Assembly: GCA_000729835.1 (NCBI GenBank)
Contig: JFHB01000075.1
Coordinates: 1 to 64,000 of the forward strand
DNA length: 64,000 nucleotides
Direction of reading: 5' to 3'
From: Atkinsonella hypoxylon
Lineage: Eukaryota; Ascomycota; Sordariomycetes; Hypocreales; Clavicipitaceae
Position numbers and translations under genes: made by a program. Positions 23,682 through 35,000 of this stretch are shown here, piece by piece. The stretch's first letter is position 1. Every line of letters starts with the position of its first letter. The notes under the pieces are model-generated. The model was not told the DNA's origin and did no database searches. It was given only the letters and a program-made list of their open reading frames with translations.

Positions 23682-24650
23682 ATGCCTCTCTGCGGCGGAT
23701 CCAAGACGGTACAGCGTAAGCTGGTCCTTTTGTATGTTTCCCATGTCTCGAACACTTCGGCTAGGCACACCATTGAGTGCTTTACAGTTCAACAAATCAA
23801 ATTATGGAAACTGCTGACCCGTCAAATGCAGGGGCGATGGCGCCTGTGGCAAGACGTCATTGCTCAACGTCTTTACTCGAGGGTGTGTGTCTATATCCAA
23901 GCCTCCAAGATCCCTCGAGTTATAACAAAGGATCGCAACTGATAGATGGCGATTAGGTACTTCCCAACCGTGTACGAGCCAACCGTTTTCGAAAACTATG
24001 TTCATGGTATGATTGCTTAAAAAGCATAATGCACATACCGCATGTTGGCTAGACTGTCGCAACGGCATACTTACTACTACTGGACGACAGACATTTTTGT
24101 TGATAACGTACACATCGAATTGTCGCTATGGGACACAGCTGGACAAGAAGAATTTGACCGCCTGCGTTCTTTGTCCTACGGTAAGGCAGTCCTGGTTGCT
24201 CCTTCCTGTGCGCCACTCCAGTGCATGGACTAATTCGGTATGACAGACGATACCGATCTAATAATGCTCTGCTATTCGGTCGACAGCAAAGACTCACTTG
24301 AGAACGTCGAGTCAAAATGGGTCGGTGAAATCGCGGACAACTGCCCTGGCGTCAAGCTAGTCTTGATCGCTCTGAAATGTGATCTTCGCGAGAAAGGCGG
24401 TGACGATGAAGAAGAAGACAGTGCAGCGGCATCCACACTGCCTCCTGAGGTTGCTGATATTGAGCGTCCCTCAGGGCCATTGATTGAATACGACAAGGGA
24501 CTCGAAGTTGCCAAGCGGATAGGAGCGTCACGGTATCTCGAATGCTCGGCCATGAAGAATCGTGGCGTCAACGAAGCCTTCACCGAGGCAGCTCGTGTTG
24601 CTCTGAGCGTGAAGAAAGAGAGGGAAGAGAACAGATGCACAGCTATGTGA
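23682..24650 (+). CDS. rho3: Rho-family small GTPase, Rho3 type
   Basis: Five exons (23682-23731, 23832-23882, 23957-24006, 24091-24180, 24247-24650) give 214 residues. Motifs in order: N-terminal MPLCGGSKTVQRKLVLL, P-loop GDGACGKTSLLN, switch I YFPTVYEPTVFENYV, switch II WDTAGQEEFDRL, guanine-binding ALKCDLRE in place of TKxD, and ECSAM. An acidic, extended Rho insert (GGDDEEEDSAAAS) follows G4. The C-terminus CTAM is a CaaX box for prenylation, so plasma-membrane attachment is expected. Rho3 proteins act in polarised growth and exocytosis in fungi. The N-terminal MPLCGGSK and the G4 variant distinguish it from Rho1, Rho4 and Cdc42. All splice sites are canonical and no disruption is seen. 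Confidence 0.92.
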
Positions 24651-25697
24651 GTAAGACATACGTGGAGAACAAGTGCATCGTTGAATTCAAATACGCGATA
24701 CATGTCTTGTCCATTTTACACTGATCTTCGAGCCTGCCTTCCCACGACACAACCAATATCTTCCTTTTTATTTACCTTTTTATTTACCCTTTTATTATTC
24801 TGATAATACCTTGCACAAGATTGAGAAAAGCATATGGATAACTGCCGAATGCTTCGTGTCCTGCCCTCCACCGGTCATTACGCGTTCTCCGGGCTGCTGA
24901 GTCCCATTTATGGCTGTGGGTTCTTCGCATAGCTGTCCGCAGTTACACAGGACAAGACATCGCAAACCGAATTCTCTCACAAAGCTACCTGAAGACGGCT
25001 ATGGTGATTGCGAGTTTCAAATTATATTATTCTAATTCATTGATCCATTTCACTTTCATTTGTTTATGTGGCCTGCTCATCAAGCTATTTTTACCTTTTT
25101 ATTACCATGTTCATTTCCATTGTCGCCCGGGCTCTATCGCGTTATGAGGATGGCAACGGCGTAGTCTATGGGTTTCAGCATAAGGATGGTGCGTTTGCAT
25201 GGCCTTCTAGGCTTAGGGGTGCCTTGATTTAGTTCAATCGTATGTTTCTTCCCTCAAACAACTCTGCTAGTCGTGGTTTATGTCCACCTGTTCCAGCATC
25301 TCTTGCGTCACCTGCCATCCAATAATGCGCCAAGGTGTTGATAGATCAATCAAATATCACGTTCCCTCACACTATGAATAGAAGCCGCAATGCCGCGATT
25401 AACTTGTCGACTCCATGCGCGCTCCAGATCGCCTGCCTGAACGACTTATCCTTACCGACAAAAGGTAGCCAGGAGCCTAGCATCAAAGGGCATGCGCAGC
25501 CGCCTGTGAAGATAAAATCAGCTCAACACGTTCTCCGCCCACAAAGAACAGCTACTATGTGCCCACCTGACCTTTATTACAACTTTCATGACCTTCAAAT
25601 TCGACTTCTCTAAAGACGAATCCAACCCGTTACATGCCCAATTTAGCACAACAGTCCTAGTAAGCGAAAATTTCACGTTCAAATGCCTAACTTCTAT
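24651..25697. other. Intergenic, no gene seen
   Basis: 3' flank of rho3 with T-rich repeats (TTTATTTACC twice near 24768-24788). No coding signal. Confidence 0.5.
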
Positions 25698-25934
25698 TGT
25701 GAAGTTAGACTACCTCGTTAGATATCGCACAAACCTAGCTAGTTGAATCAATAGGCCCACTAGTATATTGACTGGACGCTTGGCTACTTCTATCTCTTTG
25801 ACGCCGATTTTAAGGCTCTAACCCGGGACCTTAAAAAAAACCTATAAATCCCAGGCTTGAGCGCGCGCTCTCGAGTGATCTTGGTAATTAGACTTCTAAT
25901 CATTGAATTCAAGTTAATAAATCACCATATAACA
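25698..25934 (+). mobile_element. Possible LTR remnant
   Basis: The segment begins TGT and ends ACA. It contains a TATAAAT (about 25850), an AATAAA near its 3' end, and is followed at once by ATTGGCAGCC, which looks like the primer-binding region of a Ty3-type element. A short frame beginning ATGACTACCAACATGCC follows and stops early. Only one LTR is visible and the limits are guesses. Confidence 0.3.
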
Positions 25935-27343
25935 ATTGGCAGCCATGACTACCAACATGCCGAAGTTAATGATCGCGATGTATCGCAAGCCTTATAGCGG
26001 CTAAATTGTGAAGCCTGTAACATCTAACTACCTAATGCCTTTAATCGACGGTTATGAGGCGAAGTAGAGCTGCTATATTTTAAAGACTTACAACGTATCT
26101 CTTTGTACTTGGGAAAATTAAGTCACAGCCTAACATTGACTAACATGGAAGGTTATAGTTAAAGTGACGACGGCGCTTTCCGTAATAAGCGCGCCTTAAA
26201 TGCCCTATAAAGTTACCTTTGTGTGAGAATCATTCAGGGGTTATAGTGCCTGTGAAATTAGTCAAGTACTGTACGGAGTAGTATGATTGGTACATAATCC
26301 CTGTTGGTGCCTGGGTGTGAAGCAGCTCGGTCGGTATCAAAGAATTAAGGTCAATCGAGCAGCTTCTAAAGCCTATCTGTGCCGAGTCACCCACCTGACA
26401 ATACCTACTAACGGAGACGCTAACAGCAGCCACCTAAGCTCTCCAAAATCGGTTGACAGACTTTACTTGAACATAATGCGGAATGGCTACACATCAATCG
26501 ACTTATCAATGAACTCGTCTGTTAATCATTCGTTCGGGCAGTCAGTCAGTCAGCTACCTATTCCGCATGACGCCCTAAAGGACACGAGACATTCCACCCT
26601 GGTCCACTGCGCATTGTTCACTGAAAATTACTTCAGTGAGCATTTGTGGGTCCCTCGTCACACAAAACATGGTGCATTAATGCGCCAGACATTGATCTTG
26701 AGCAATCTTTTCACGCAGTGTCATTTTAAACCGACGCCAGATCCAGCAACCAACCAGTGAGCAGTGATTGTCGGATTAAATTGGCCACCCCTCGTTTTTC
26801 AAATCACAACATTGGATTCAGCGACCCGCCAACAAGTGCCAGGTGCCAGGCGTGTGACATACCCGCCGTGCCACCACCACCCACATCCACAACCACAACA
26901 ACCACAACCACCACAACCACCACAACACACCACAACACACCACAATGACGACCACGACCACGACCATGACCAAAATCTAGAGAGAACCCTCCCTACTGCA
27001 AACAAGGTCTGTCGATTCTTGGCCCTTCTTTCCTTCGTCCCGCTGACGATTGTCCCTCATTTTCTGGCCCGTGCTCAGTCTACAGCCAACGCTCTTTTCA
27101 GCACAAAGTCACTCCTTCATCGAATTTGCAAAACCCGACACGCTTACTACAAGACATCTCTTGGACCAACCACGAGCATTGATCTACCCATCTGCAAAAT
27201 AGCCAATACCAAAACTCTGCAACATTGCGACTCTCTGCTGAAACAGGCTTCCTAATGCTGTATGTTCCTACCGAGAGCCCATTACTCGATTTATTGCGCT
27301 TGCCCTCAAATATAACACGAACGAGCACATTATAATCGCCGCC
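25935..27343. other. Intergenic and leader of the GH16 gene
   Basis: AT-rich DNA up to about 26250, then GC-richer sequence leading to the Crh-like gene. A CA-rich run occupies 26868-26945. Open frames across it are low-complexity and not believable as genes. Confidence 0.5.
26868..26945. repeat. CCA/CAA-rich simple-sequence tract
   Basis: Interspersed CCACAA, CCACCACAA and CACAACA units form a pyrimidine/adenine-biased tract about 400 bp before the start codon of the Crh-like gene, then merge into CGACCA repeats to about 26970. Confidence 0.75.
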
Positions 27344-28717
27344 ATGTTGTGTAAGTCGATTCTCGCCGTAGCGGCCGTCTTGCGCCTCGCGACGGCCCAG
27401 GTACTTACCGACTGCAATCCAATGGAGCGCAGCTGCCCTCCAAACCCAGCACTTGGAACGAACCATCTCTTTCACTTCAATTCCACTCCTGACAGTGCTT
27501 TATGGGAAACTACAGCTGGCACAGTTAATTATGATGCCAACGCTGGTGCTTCCTTCACAATCGCCAAGCAGGGCGATTCTCCAACTCTTCGCACCAAGTT
27601 CTACTTCTTCTTTGGCCGAACCGAGATTTGGCTCAAGGTGGCTCCCGGCCGCGGCATCATCAGCTCTATGATGTGGCTCAGCGATGACCTTGACGAAGTC
27701 GATTGGGAGTTCTTGGGATCCAACAAAAGCTTCGCCACGACAAATTTCTTTGGCAAAGGCCGTCAAGACTTCAAGAATGGTGGCTCGCACCCCATGTCTG
27801 GCATGCAAGATGACTACCACAACTACACGACCTTGTGGACCAAGGACTCGATACAATGGTTTATTGATGGAAACCAAGTGCGCACATTGAGTGCAAAAGA
27901 CGCCAACAACACGCAAAATTATCCCCAGACTCCTATGCGCATGAGTATCGGCATTTGGGCCGGGGGCGATCCGTCTCTCCCCGAAGGCACTCGTATATGG
28001 GCTGGTGGTGATACTGACTATGCTGGTGGACCTTACACGATGCATCTCAAAAGCGCCCAGGTGACTGACTTTAGCTCCGGCAAAGAGTACACGTATGGTG
28101 ACCGCTCTGGGAGCTGGCAAAGCATCAAGATTGCGGCTGGCAATTCCACCGCGCTAGACGCGCTGAATAAGCAACCTGATAAGTCTGTCAGTCAGAAGTG
28201 GAATGATTTATCGTCAGGGACCAAAGCCGCTGTTTATGCAGGAGGTGTTGCTTTCGCTGGCCTAGTTCTTGGTGCTTTCCTCTGGTACTATATCCGTCAA
28301 CGACGAATTGGAGCCGCCGAGGCTAAAGCAGCCCAACAACGGGAGCTCGAAGAACGACGCGAAAACCAAGATTTGCAAAAGCGCGGCATCAACCCCGATG
28401 GATTCACGGCACATGGACAGGAGTATGACGCTCGCGAATTTCGCGCCCAAGGAATGAGTGACCACAACTTAAATCATGTCCCCGAACCAAATCCCTTCAA
28501 TGGACCGTTCGATGAGAAGAGCCGACTTGGAAGCAGTGCCAGCAATGCGAGTGGAATGGTCGGCAGTGCTGCCTGGTCCAGTGCCCCTATGGGAGCCCCA
28601 GCGCGCGGACATCCTGGACGTGCCGTGGCGACTCCTGCACCCTTAAACCATCAAGGCTTTGATTTTGGCGGTTCATCAAGTCCGGGCATGGCACCCAACT
28701 CTTTCAATAACCGATGA
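27344..28717 (+). CDS. Crh-like GH16 transglycosylase (cell-wall chitin-glucan crosslinking type)
   Basis: An intronless gene for 457 residues. Residues 1-19 are a signal peptide ending ATAQ. The GH16 domain covers about 35-240 and has the active-site motif E118-V-D120-W-E122 (DEVDWEFLG). N-glycosylation sites are frequent (NST, NKS, NYT, NNT). A Ser/Asn-poor linker leads to a transmembrane helix at about 294-317 (AAVYAGGVAFAGLVLGAFLWYYI) and a charged cytosolic tail of about 140 residues rich in Ala, Gln, Gly and Pro. Family members join chitin to beta-1,6- or beta-1,3-glucan in the wall. Many Crh proteins carry a GPI anchor; this one has a membrane helix and long tail instead. The substrate is inferred from family. 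Confidence 0.9.
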   Translation: MLCKSILAVAAVLRLATAQVLTDCNPMERSCPPNPALGTNHLFHFNSTPDSALWETTAGTVNYDANAGASFTIAKQGDSPTLRTKFYFFFGRTEIWLKVAPGRGIISSMMWLSDDLDEVDWEFLGSNKSFATTNFFGKGRQDFKNGGSHPMSGMQDDYHNYTTLWTKDSIQWFIDGNQVRTLSAKDANNTQNYPQTPMRMSIGIWAGGDPSLPEGTRIWAGGDTDYAGGPYTMHLKSAQVTDFSSGKEYTYGDRSGSWQSIKIAAGNSTALDALNKQPDKSVSQKWNDLSSGTKAAVYAGGVAFAGLVLGAFLWYYIRQRRIGAAEAKAAQQRELEERRENQDLQKRGINPDGFTAHGQEYDAREFRAQGMSDHNLNHVPEPNPFNGPFDEKSRLGSSASNASGMVGSAAWSSAPMGAPARGHPGRAVATPAPLNHQGFDFGGSSSPGMAPNSFNNR

Positions 28718-30822
28718 TGCAATCCCAGAGCCCAGGATGTCTCTTTGAGGCTCGCCTCACCCGCAAACGATGCGAAGTGATTAAGCGCCAAATGCGTACT
28801 CACGAATGCGATCGTTGGGACCACAAGAGAGCTACAAACACAAAGTCGACGCGCCGTGAATCCGCAGTGAGGTTTGACGGATAGCCAACAAGGCGGTTGG
28901 GCATATAATAGATGATGGTCATAGATGATGGATTCTCACGGTCGAAATGGCTAGCACCGAGTCGTATTCTTGAACCCTCGAAATGTAGGACTTTTTTTGT
29001 AGGAGTAGGTCTCGCTTGGTTTGGTTTATGTACTCATGCTTCAGGATATCCCAACATATACTTGCTTTGTAACTTTGCCTCTGCTTTCTGGCAATCAACG
29101 CGCACCTGCTATTGTCAAAATCAACAACGAATTCTTCGCAACCCACCAGGGATCGCCTCCGCGAACTTAGTGACATGGGGCAATGTCTGCAGCGCGAAAC
29201 TAAAAGCAATCACAGATTAACTATACACAAACAAGCTCTGACATGGTCCTCGGCGCACAGATGAATTTAAGACATATGCTTCAAGTAACTCTTATACACT
29301 CGTACCCTTGAATTCTTTCGCAAATTTACGCGCAGGGGGGATCAAGCCAATTAGCTGTCGAACGGCAAATGAGTGAGACGCAGCGTAGAAGCAACAGGTA
29401 CCTCAATTTACTATTGAATTACATGGAAAAATAAGTCTCTCCAGGTGGCATTCAATAGCCCGAGTATCCTCTGCGTGCCAAAAGGTGGCGCAAGTATCTT
29501 TGCAACATAAAACAAGGGTTGGAGTGTATATCTAATATATCAGGACCCAATCATTTGTGGCCAAATGCCAAGTCCCGAGATTACATAGGGCCTTGGGACA
29601 AGATATTGGCAGGACAAGGGCAATGAGGAGATATCTTGTCCCGAGGCCCTGTCGAAATTGCTTGCTCCACGTCTTTGAACTTAAGGGCAAGGATGTCGGT
29701 GCCTGAAAATGCTTATGTGAGAAGCTCGCTCGGATTGGGTCGACGTAGTGCCTTGAGATATCATTGCCAGGGGCGCAACAACTCAATATCCGCGAACAAG
29801 CATTATAAACCTGACAATCTGGCCGGAATGGCTCAGATCTCCTTGTGCCACGTGTCCTTGGCACAGCGACAACCGATTATGAGCAGCGACGCATGTCTGT
29901 TCATCACACTTTGCCTTAGACTGGCAAGTGCCCACGGCGCATGACAACGCGGTGGGAGACGTGATAGTGATGCCTCGATTTGGGGCTGATCTAGTTTTCT
30001 AGATTGGAAAATTAATGCTCCTCTTACTCGATCCGGATCTTGTCCCATCTTAAGTGTTTCCTTCGGTGTGCTTGGATGAAATATTGGTGAGTAGAGAGGA
30101 AATTTTTTGATGATTTAGAAGTGCCATGGAGGATCTCACTTCAATAGACCTTGGTTCGGAACCTTTGCATGATGAAACGTGAGAGGCCGTGATGGGGGTT
30201 TCCTTGGCCAATGTCACGTTGGCCCAGTAAACAAGAAGCGTATAATGTGAGATTAGGGAATGCCTTCGATATATACCGCAACACGATCCTGGCCTCAGTA
30301 TCGTATCGCAGTAACAAATCTATAACCATCCGCAAGCGCTTCAAACGATCCTGTCCCGATTCTATCTATGATTGTCATGCTATACAATACAGTAAATCTC
30401 CCACAATCCATGTACCATAAATCTATCTCACCATACACGGTACCTCGTACCAGAGTATACATCATCCCTCTTTCGTCGCCTTGCTGCATGACGGCATATG
30501 GCAAAGTTATTTAAACAGAAAAGAAGAAGAAAAAAACCCTTATGTGTGCAGGGACATAGCCCAGACTCTCCATATGAACGCCGCTCAAGCTACTCCGTAT
30601 GTCAAATGATAGTGATAGCATTATGCGCGCTAGCAAATGTCCGTGAGACTGTACGTTGAAAACCGACTCGTATTTAGCTAGCGTGGGAGAGCCCTGGAGC
30701 GTATTGTGGTTCAAACATGTGCTCAATATAGTTACGTGAAGCTCAATCCGCCTCTACGCTGATTAACCAACTTTGGTTCTCGTACATTAGTTCAACATCA
30801 AAACTCAGCTATGCAACGGCTC
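28718..30822. other. Intergenic between convergent GH16 and GH12 genes
   Basis: About 2.1 kb without a supported gene. A hairpin with 20-nt arms lies at 29587-29650. Open frames on both strands at 29530-29940 overlap this hairpin and show no family features. Confidence 0.5.
29587..29650. repeat. Hairpin: 20-nt inverted repeat with 24-nt loop
   Basis: AGGGCCTTGGGACAAGATAT at 29587-29606 pairs with 29631-29650 with one mismatch. It is too stable to be trivial but no element or RNA family was recognised. Confidence 0.7.
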
Positions 30823-32054
30823 TCATGAGGTTTCGATGTCTACTGAGAGCTTGGGGACCGAGAAGGTGACATTGTTTGTTGAACTGTATGCTTCTTGTCC
30901 AAAGGCGAAGTAACCAAGATGGTCCGTCTTCTGAGGATACTCGGGGTTGTTGGCGGCAAAAATTTCATTGAGCAGAGGCATGATGCTGCCACTAAAAGTA
31001 TTTGTAGGCTTGGATGCCACCCAGGTCAACACTCTCTGCTTGGTCACTTTATTTTGGCCAGCGTAGAGATAGCTAATTAAAATTGTCAACACCCAGTCAT
31101 ACTGCATTACAGTCAACCAACAACCGAAAACTCACAAGTCAGTTCCGTCTAGAGTCACGGTTTTGATACCTTTATCGGCCAACGAGGTCTTGCCGATGGG
31201 GAAAGTATCAGGACCGAAATCAGCAAACCACACCATCAATTCGTGGGTGGCACTGTCGGGCTGGCCGGCTTTTTTCGAGTCTTGATCCATGAATATGTCA
31301 ATAGCGACGTTGGCGTTGATGGCATTGGCGGTGATCTCTTGATCGGTGACTTCGGTCAAACTATCGTTCTTCAAGGATAGGTACCAGTTGACATCGAAAT
31401 TGATGTTGTTGATAGATGATAACTGAACTGGAAAATCGTTGCTCATGACCTTCGCGTTAGGGAAGGCATGCACGTTGCTGGTCCCCAAAGCTCGAGGGTA
31501 TTGCCACGTGACATTGAAGGCAGGCGCAGACCATTTCGTAGCGTAGGTTTGGTTCCCATTGAGGTTGACCTATGTTTACATTATCAATATTGCATGCTTG
31601 GGCAATCGAAAGGCGTGGCGGGTTGATCGAACTTACCATCAAGCAGATATTACCGGCGTCGCCCTGCTTCCAACCCCATGGATTGGCAGTCACTGTGAAG
31701 CAGTTAGCATTGACATGATGACCTGGTTGATAACCATGGAGGAGACGGCCGAGGTGGTAGCTGGAAGTACAAGGGGCTCGGCGAAGCACCCAGAAGCCAA
31801 GGGGCCAACGTACAAGCGAAATCAAGGCCATTCTTGGTATTGGTAGCTACACCATCAGCTGTATCACATCTCATGGCGACTACATCTTTAGCCTTGATAG
31901 GACCGATGCCTGGTAAATCACCAGTGTTATCGCCGCCAGTGAACGGAGGCGGTTTGCCATTTGCACGATTGATAGCCTGTATTCCCAACAGAACACCGAT
32001 AGTTGTACCAATGGGCAATGCCAGGAAAATAGCGTTAACCAGCCATCTGAACAT
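30823..32054 (-). CDS. GH12 glycosidase (endoglucanase/xyloglucanase type) with N-terminal membrane anchor
   Basis: Four exons on the minus strand (32054-31814, 31692-31637, 31569-31136, 31072-30823) give 326 residues. The N-terminus (MFRWLVNAIFLALPIGTTIGVLLGIQAI) is a long hydrophobic segment with no good cleavage site, so a type II membrane anchor is likely, followed by a Pro/Gly linker. The GH12 fold covers about 80-326: TANPWGWKQGDAG, TWQYPRALGTSNVHAFPN, and INNINFDVNWYLS. The catalytic glutamates are probably Glu209 in HELMVWF and Glu304 in GQEAY. N-glycosylation sites (NQT, NVT) are present. Secreted family members cut beta-1,4-glucan or xyloglucan. The anchored form suggests a wall-associated role. 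The start is the first ATG after an in-frame open stretch without Met. Confidence 0.87.
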
Positions 32055-35000
32055 GGCTGCTGCTTGTGATGCCAAGGGCCGCTAAGCGAGTGGAAGGGTT
32101 GGATGAGAGCGTCGATTCAGTACACGTAGGCTCACCGGACAATATGGACAAATAGAAGTTGACCTTGTCGAGGATCGACTTTCGGCGGGCGAAGCGAGTG
32201 GCGCGCGCCGACGATTTGAAAACGAAAGGCGTTGGCAAGGCAAATTATTGAACCGGTCGAAAGAAGGCGTCGATAAATCTGGTCAGGAGGCTGCCCGTGG
32301 AAGTAAGAAGGGAAGAGAAGTTTGGTCAACCGTCGCAGGGTGAGGATGAGGATGAGGGAGGGCTGAGGGAGGGCTGAGGAAGGCTGAGGCGGCTGAGGCT
32401 GTGATGGTGCAAGTTTTGGACTCGCTGCAGGCGAAGCAGCCAAAGTTCAGTGAGGAAACCAGTTGACTGGTCGTGCTGGTCTGGTCTGGTATTGATGCCA
32501 ATTAGACCCAGCCGGTTGAGGCACTGCCAATTTGGCGGTTCAGGACCAGCTGACCCGCTCGCTGGCAGTGCCGTTACAGCGAACTAATGCCATTGATGAA
32601 ACCCTGACCAGACAGAGTGGTGCTGCCAGTTGAGTTTAGATACAGCGGCTACAGCGCCGTCAAGGCCAGGCCTGAATGCCAAGGGCTTAGCCGCCTCCTG
32701 ACGCGGACTCGGGTCCGGTCTGGTCCCATTCCCCCTTCGGCGCCCTAGCAATACTACCTAGGTACCCAGACCTAATACAGCCTACCTACCTATGTAGGCA
32801 AGTAGTATTCCGTAGTTATGGCTTTTTTCTTCCTACCTAGACATGTTGCACAACAGGCCGGTATTTGAGGGTGGCTGAAGCACGACAGCCAGCGGTTGTC
32901 CCCGTGCGTGCATTTTCCGCTTCTTTCTTACAAACTGCATGAGTCGGACGGGCACCTACCCAGGCAAGGGGTCGACAATTTTCACTAAGCCACCAAGTCC
33001 CACTTGTGACTGCCGTAGATGTACCTCCATGGCCGTTTAATTTGTCGACCTTTGTGCTTGACCTATCTTTACCCTCGTAGTAAAGCTGTTAACAGGACGA
33101 GAGCTAACTTTGGACGATACGACCCACTCACTCATTTATTGCGCGCGGATGCAAAGGACGTAAGAAGAAGCGTGGCAGGCGCCAGACTTTTCCCGCGATA
33201 CTTAGCTACGATCCCCTTTACAGTAAGTTTTTTTTTTTTTTTCTTTTGTTAGAGGAAAAAAAGGCGTATAATGGTTCACCAAGGTAAAATACCATAAGTA
33301 AAAGGCATTGGCCCGTATTCAATATAGCTCCTCAGTACTATAGTTATCATTGTAAAAAAAATACTCCTCGCAGAGAGGTAATTGGTACTGTATTAATAGG
33401 AAGTCGTTATGGTGTGTCGAGCTTCACGAACGCCTCCACCCGAGCAGGGGGGGATGCACAGGCCCCACGCCGATCCGGGATGGGCACTGAGAATTATCGG
33501 CGGCTGATATTTTCATAGTCGAGGGACGGAGGGAGCCGTGCCGCACCTTGAACTGGACTCCTATGCTTTTTTTATTTTTATTTTTTCCTTCTGTGCCTCA
33601 AAATGACTGGTGGTACAATCCGTGTGATTCTGCTAGAATGCTGTCGGGCTGTATGAAGGGACTAGAGGTACCTAGGTTTACAGGCAGGTGAAGTACCTAG
33701 GTCCTCGTAAATTTACAAATGTAGCGCGTTGAACCGGCCATTTTTCCACCCGCGCTGCCGTTTGCGTCTCATTAGCCCCACTTTCACGGGCTGCACCAAA
33801 ACACGGGCCTGACAATTTAATCGAGCTACAGAACGTGCGAGTGGGTGGATCAATTTGTCACCTAGTAAGGGATATCTCGGGTGAGGGGAAGCCAGGGTTG
33901 CCAAGCTACAAGCCACTATAAAAATACTAAGCCAATTATCTAGATAGAATAAAAATCGAAACAAAAATACCCAATCATGTACTAAATTCCAATAGAAGCT
34001 AGCCTAGATAAGGAGGAGCTGATATCCTTAGGTAGGTAGGTAACTGGGCCGCTGACCCGTTAAGCGATGGGACATGAGGAGTAGTCATGTGCTGACTGAC
34101 AGCATGAAAAAGTGAAGGTCGTCATTTCATGCACAACCAGCCGTCGACAACTTGAGCCTCATAACTAGACAGACTTGTAAGATGGCGGGTGTAACGATGA
34201 GCAGGACATCCGAATCCGTTGTGTCACGAACAAGCTTTCGAGTTGATGCCTGGGATTTAATTGTGAGATCCCTCATAGGGATTTCAGCAGTATATTACAG
34301 AGCACTGACTGGATCATATTTAAAAGCCCAGGAGCAGCACTATAATGCAGAAGCATAGAGTGTCCTGGACAAATGCTGAGAAATGCGCAAGACCAGGGCG
34401 CTAAGTGATTAAAAGTAAACACAGCCTCGACAGAATACTGTATGCCAGTAACCAAAGTCAATAAACTGCATATTCAGTCGCATATGCTCCTACGTATGGC
34501 AATTGAAAAAAAAAATTCCAACAAAGTCTGGAGACCTGGCTGAGGTGTTTATAGTACTTTAAACCATTGTGATATTGCAAATCCGTCACAACTCGCCTAC
34601 GCGAAGCTCGACTGTCAGAATGTGTTAAAATCGGGATTCAGTGGCGCGAGGTGGCCGTTGGCTCACGACAAGCGGTTAAATTGTCAATCTCGTGTTTAGC
34701 ACCCTCCTCATTGTTATTTTTCCCTCGCTTCGATCACGTTGCAGGATGGGAGAGAAGAAAAAATTTTCTCCCAGCGAAGGCGTGGTATAGGGCCTACCGT
34801 TGACTTTACCGAGGCTACCGAGAGTGCACATCCCACAGGTGGCCCAGTTTAACAACCAGATATTACTCCGTAATCCGTACGCCGTTACGGGGTGGTCCCA
34901 TTAATGTGGGTGGAGAGGGAGAAGAAGGAGAGTAATGGGTTCCAGGATATTTGTCCCCTGCTTGCCGTGTTGCCCCCCTGTTGCCCGGCGGGATTGGGAC

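Noticed and set aside
26757..27255. Plus-strand frames through the CCA/CAA-rich tract.
   Set aside because: Low-complexity composition explains the openness; position fits a 5' leader of the Crh-like gene.
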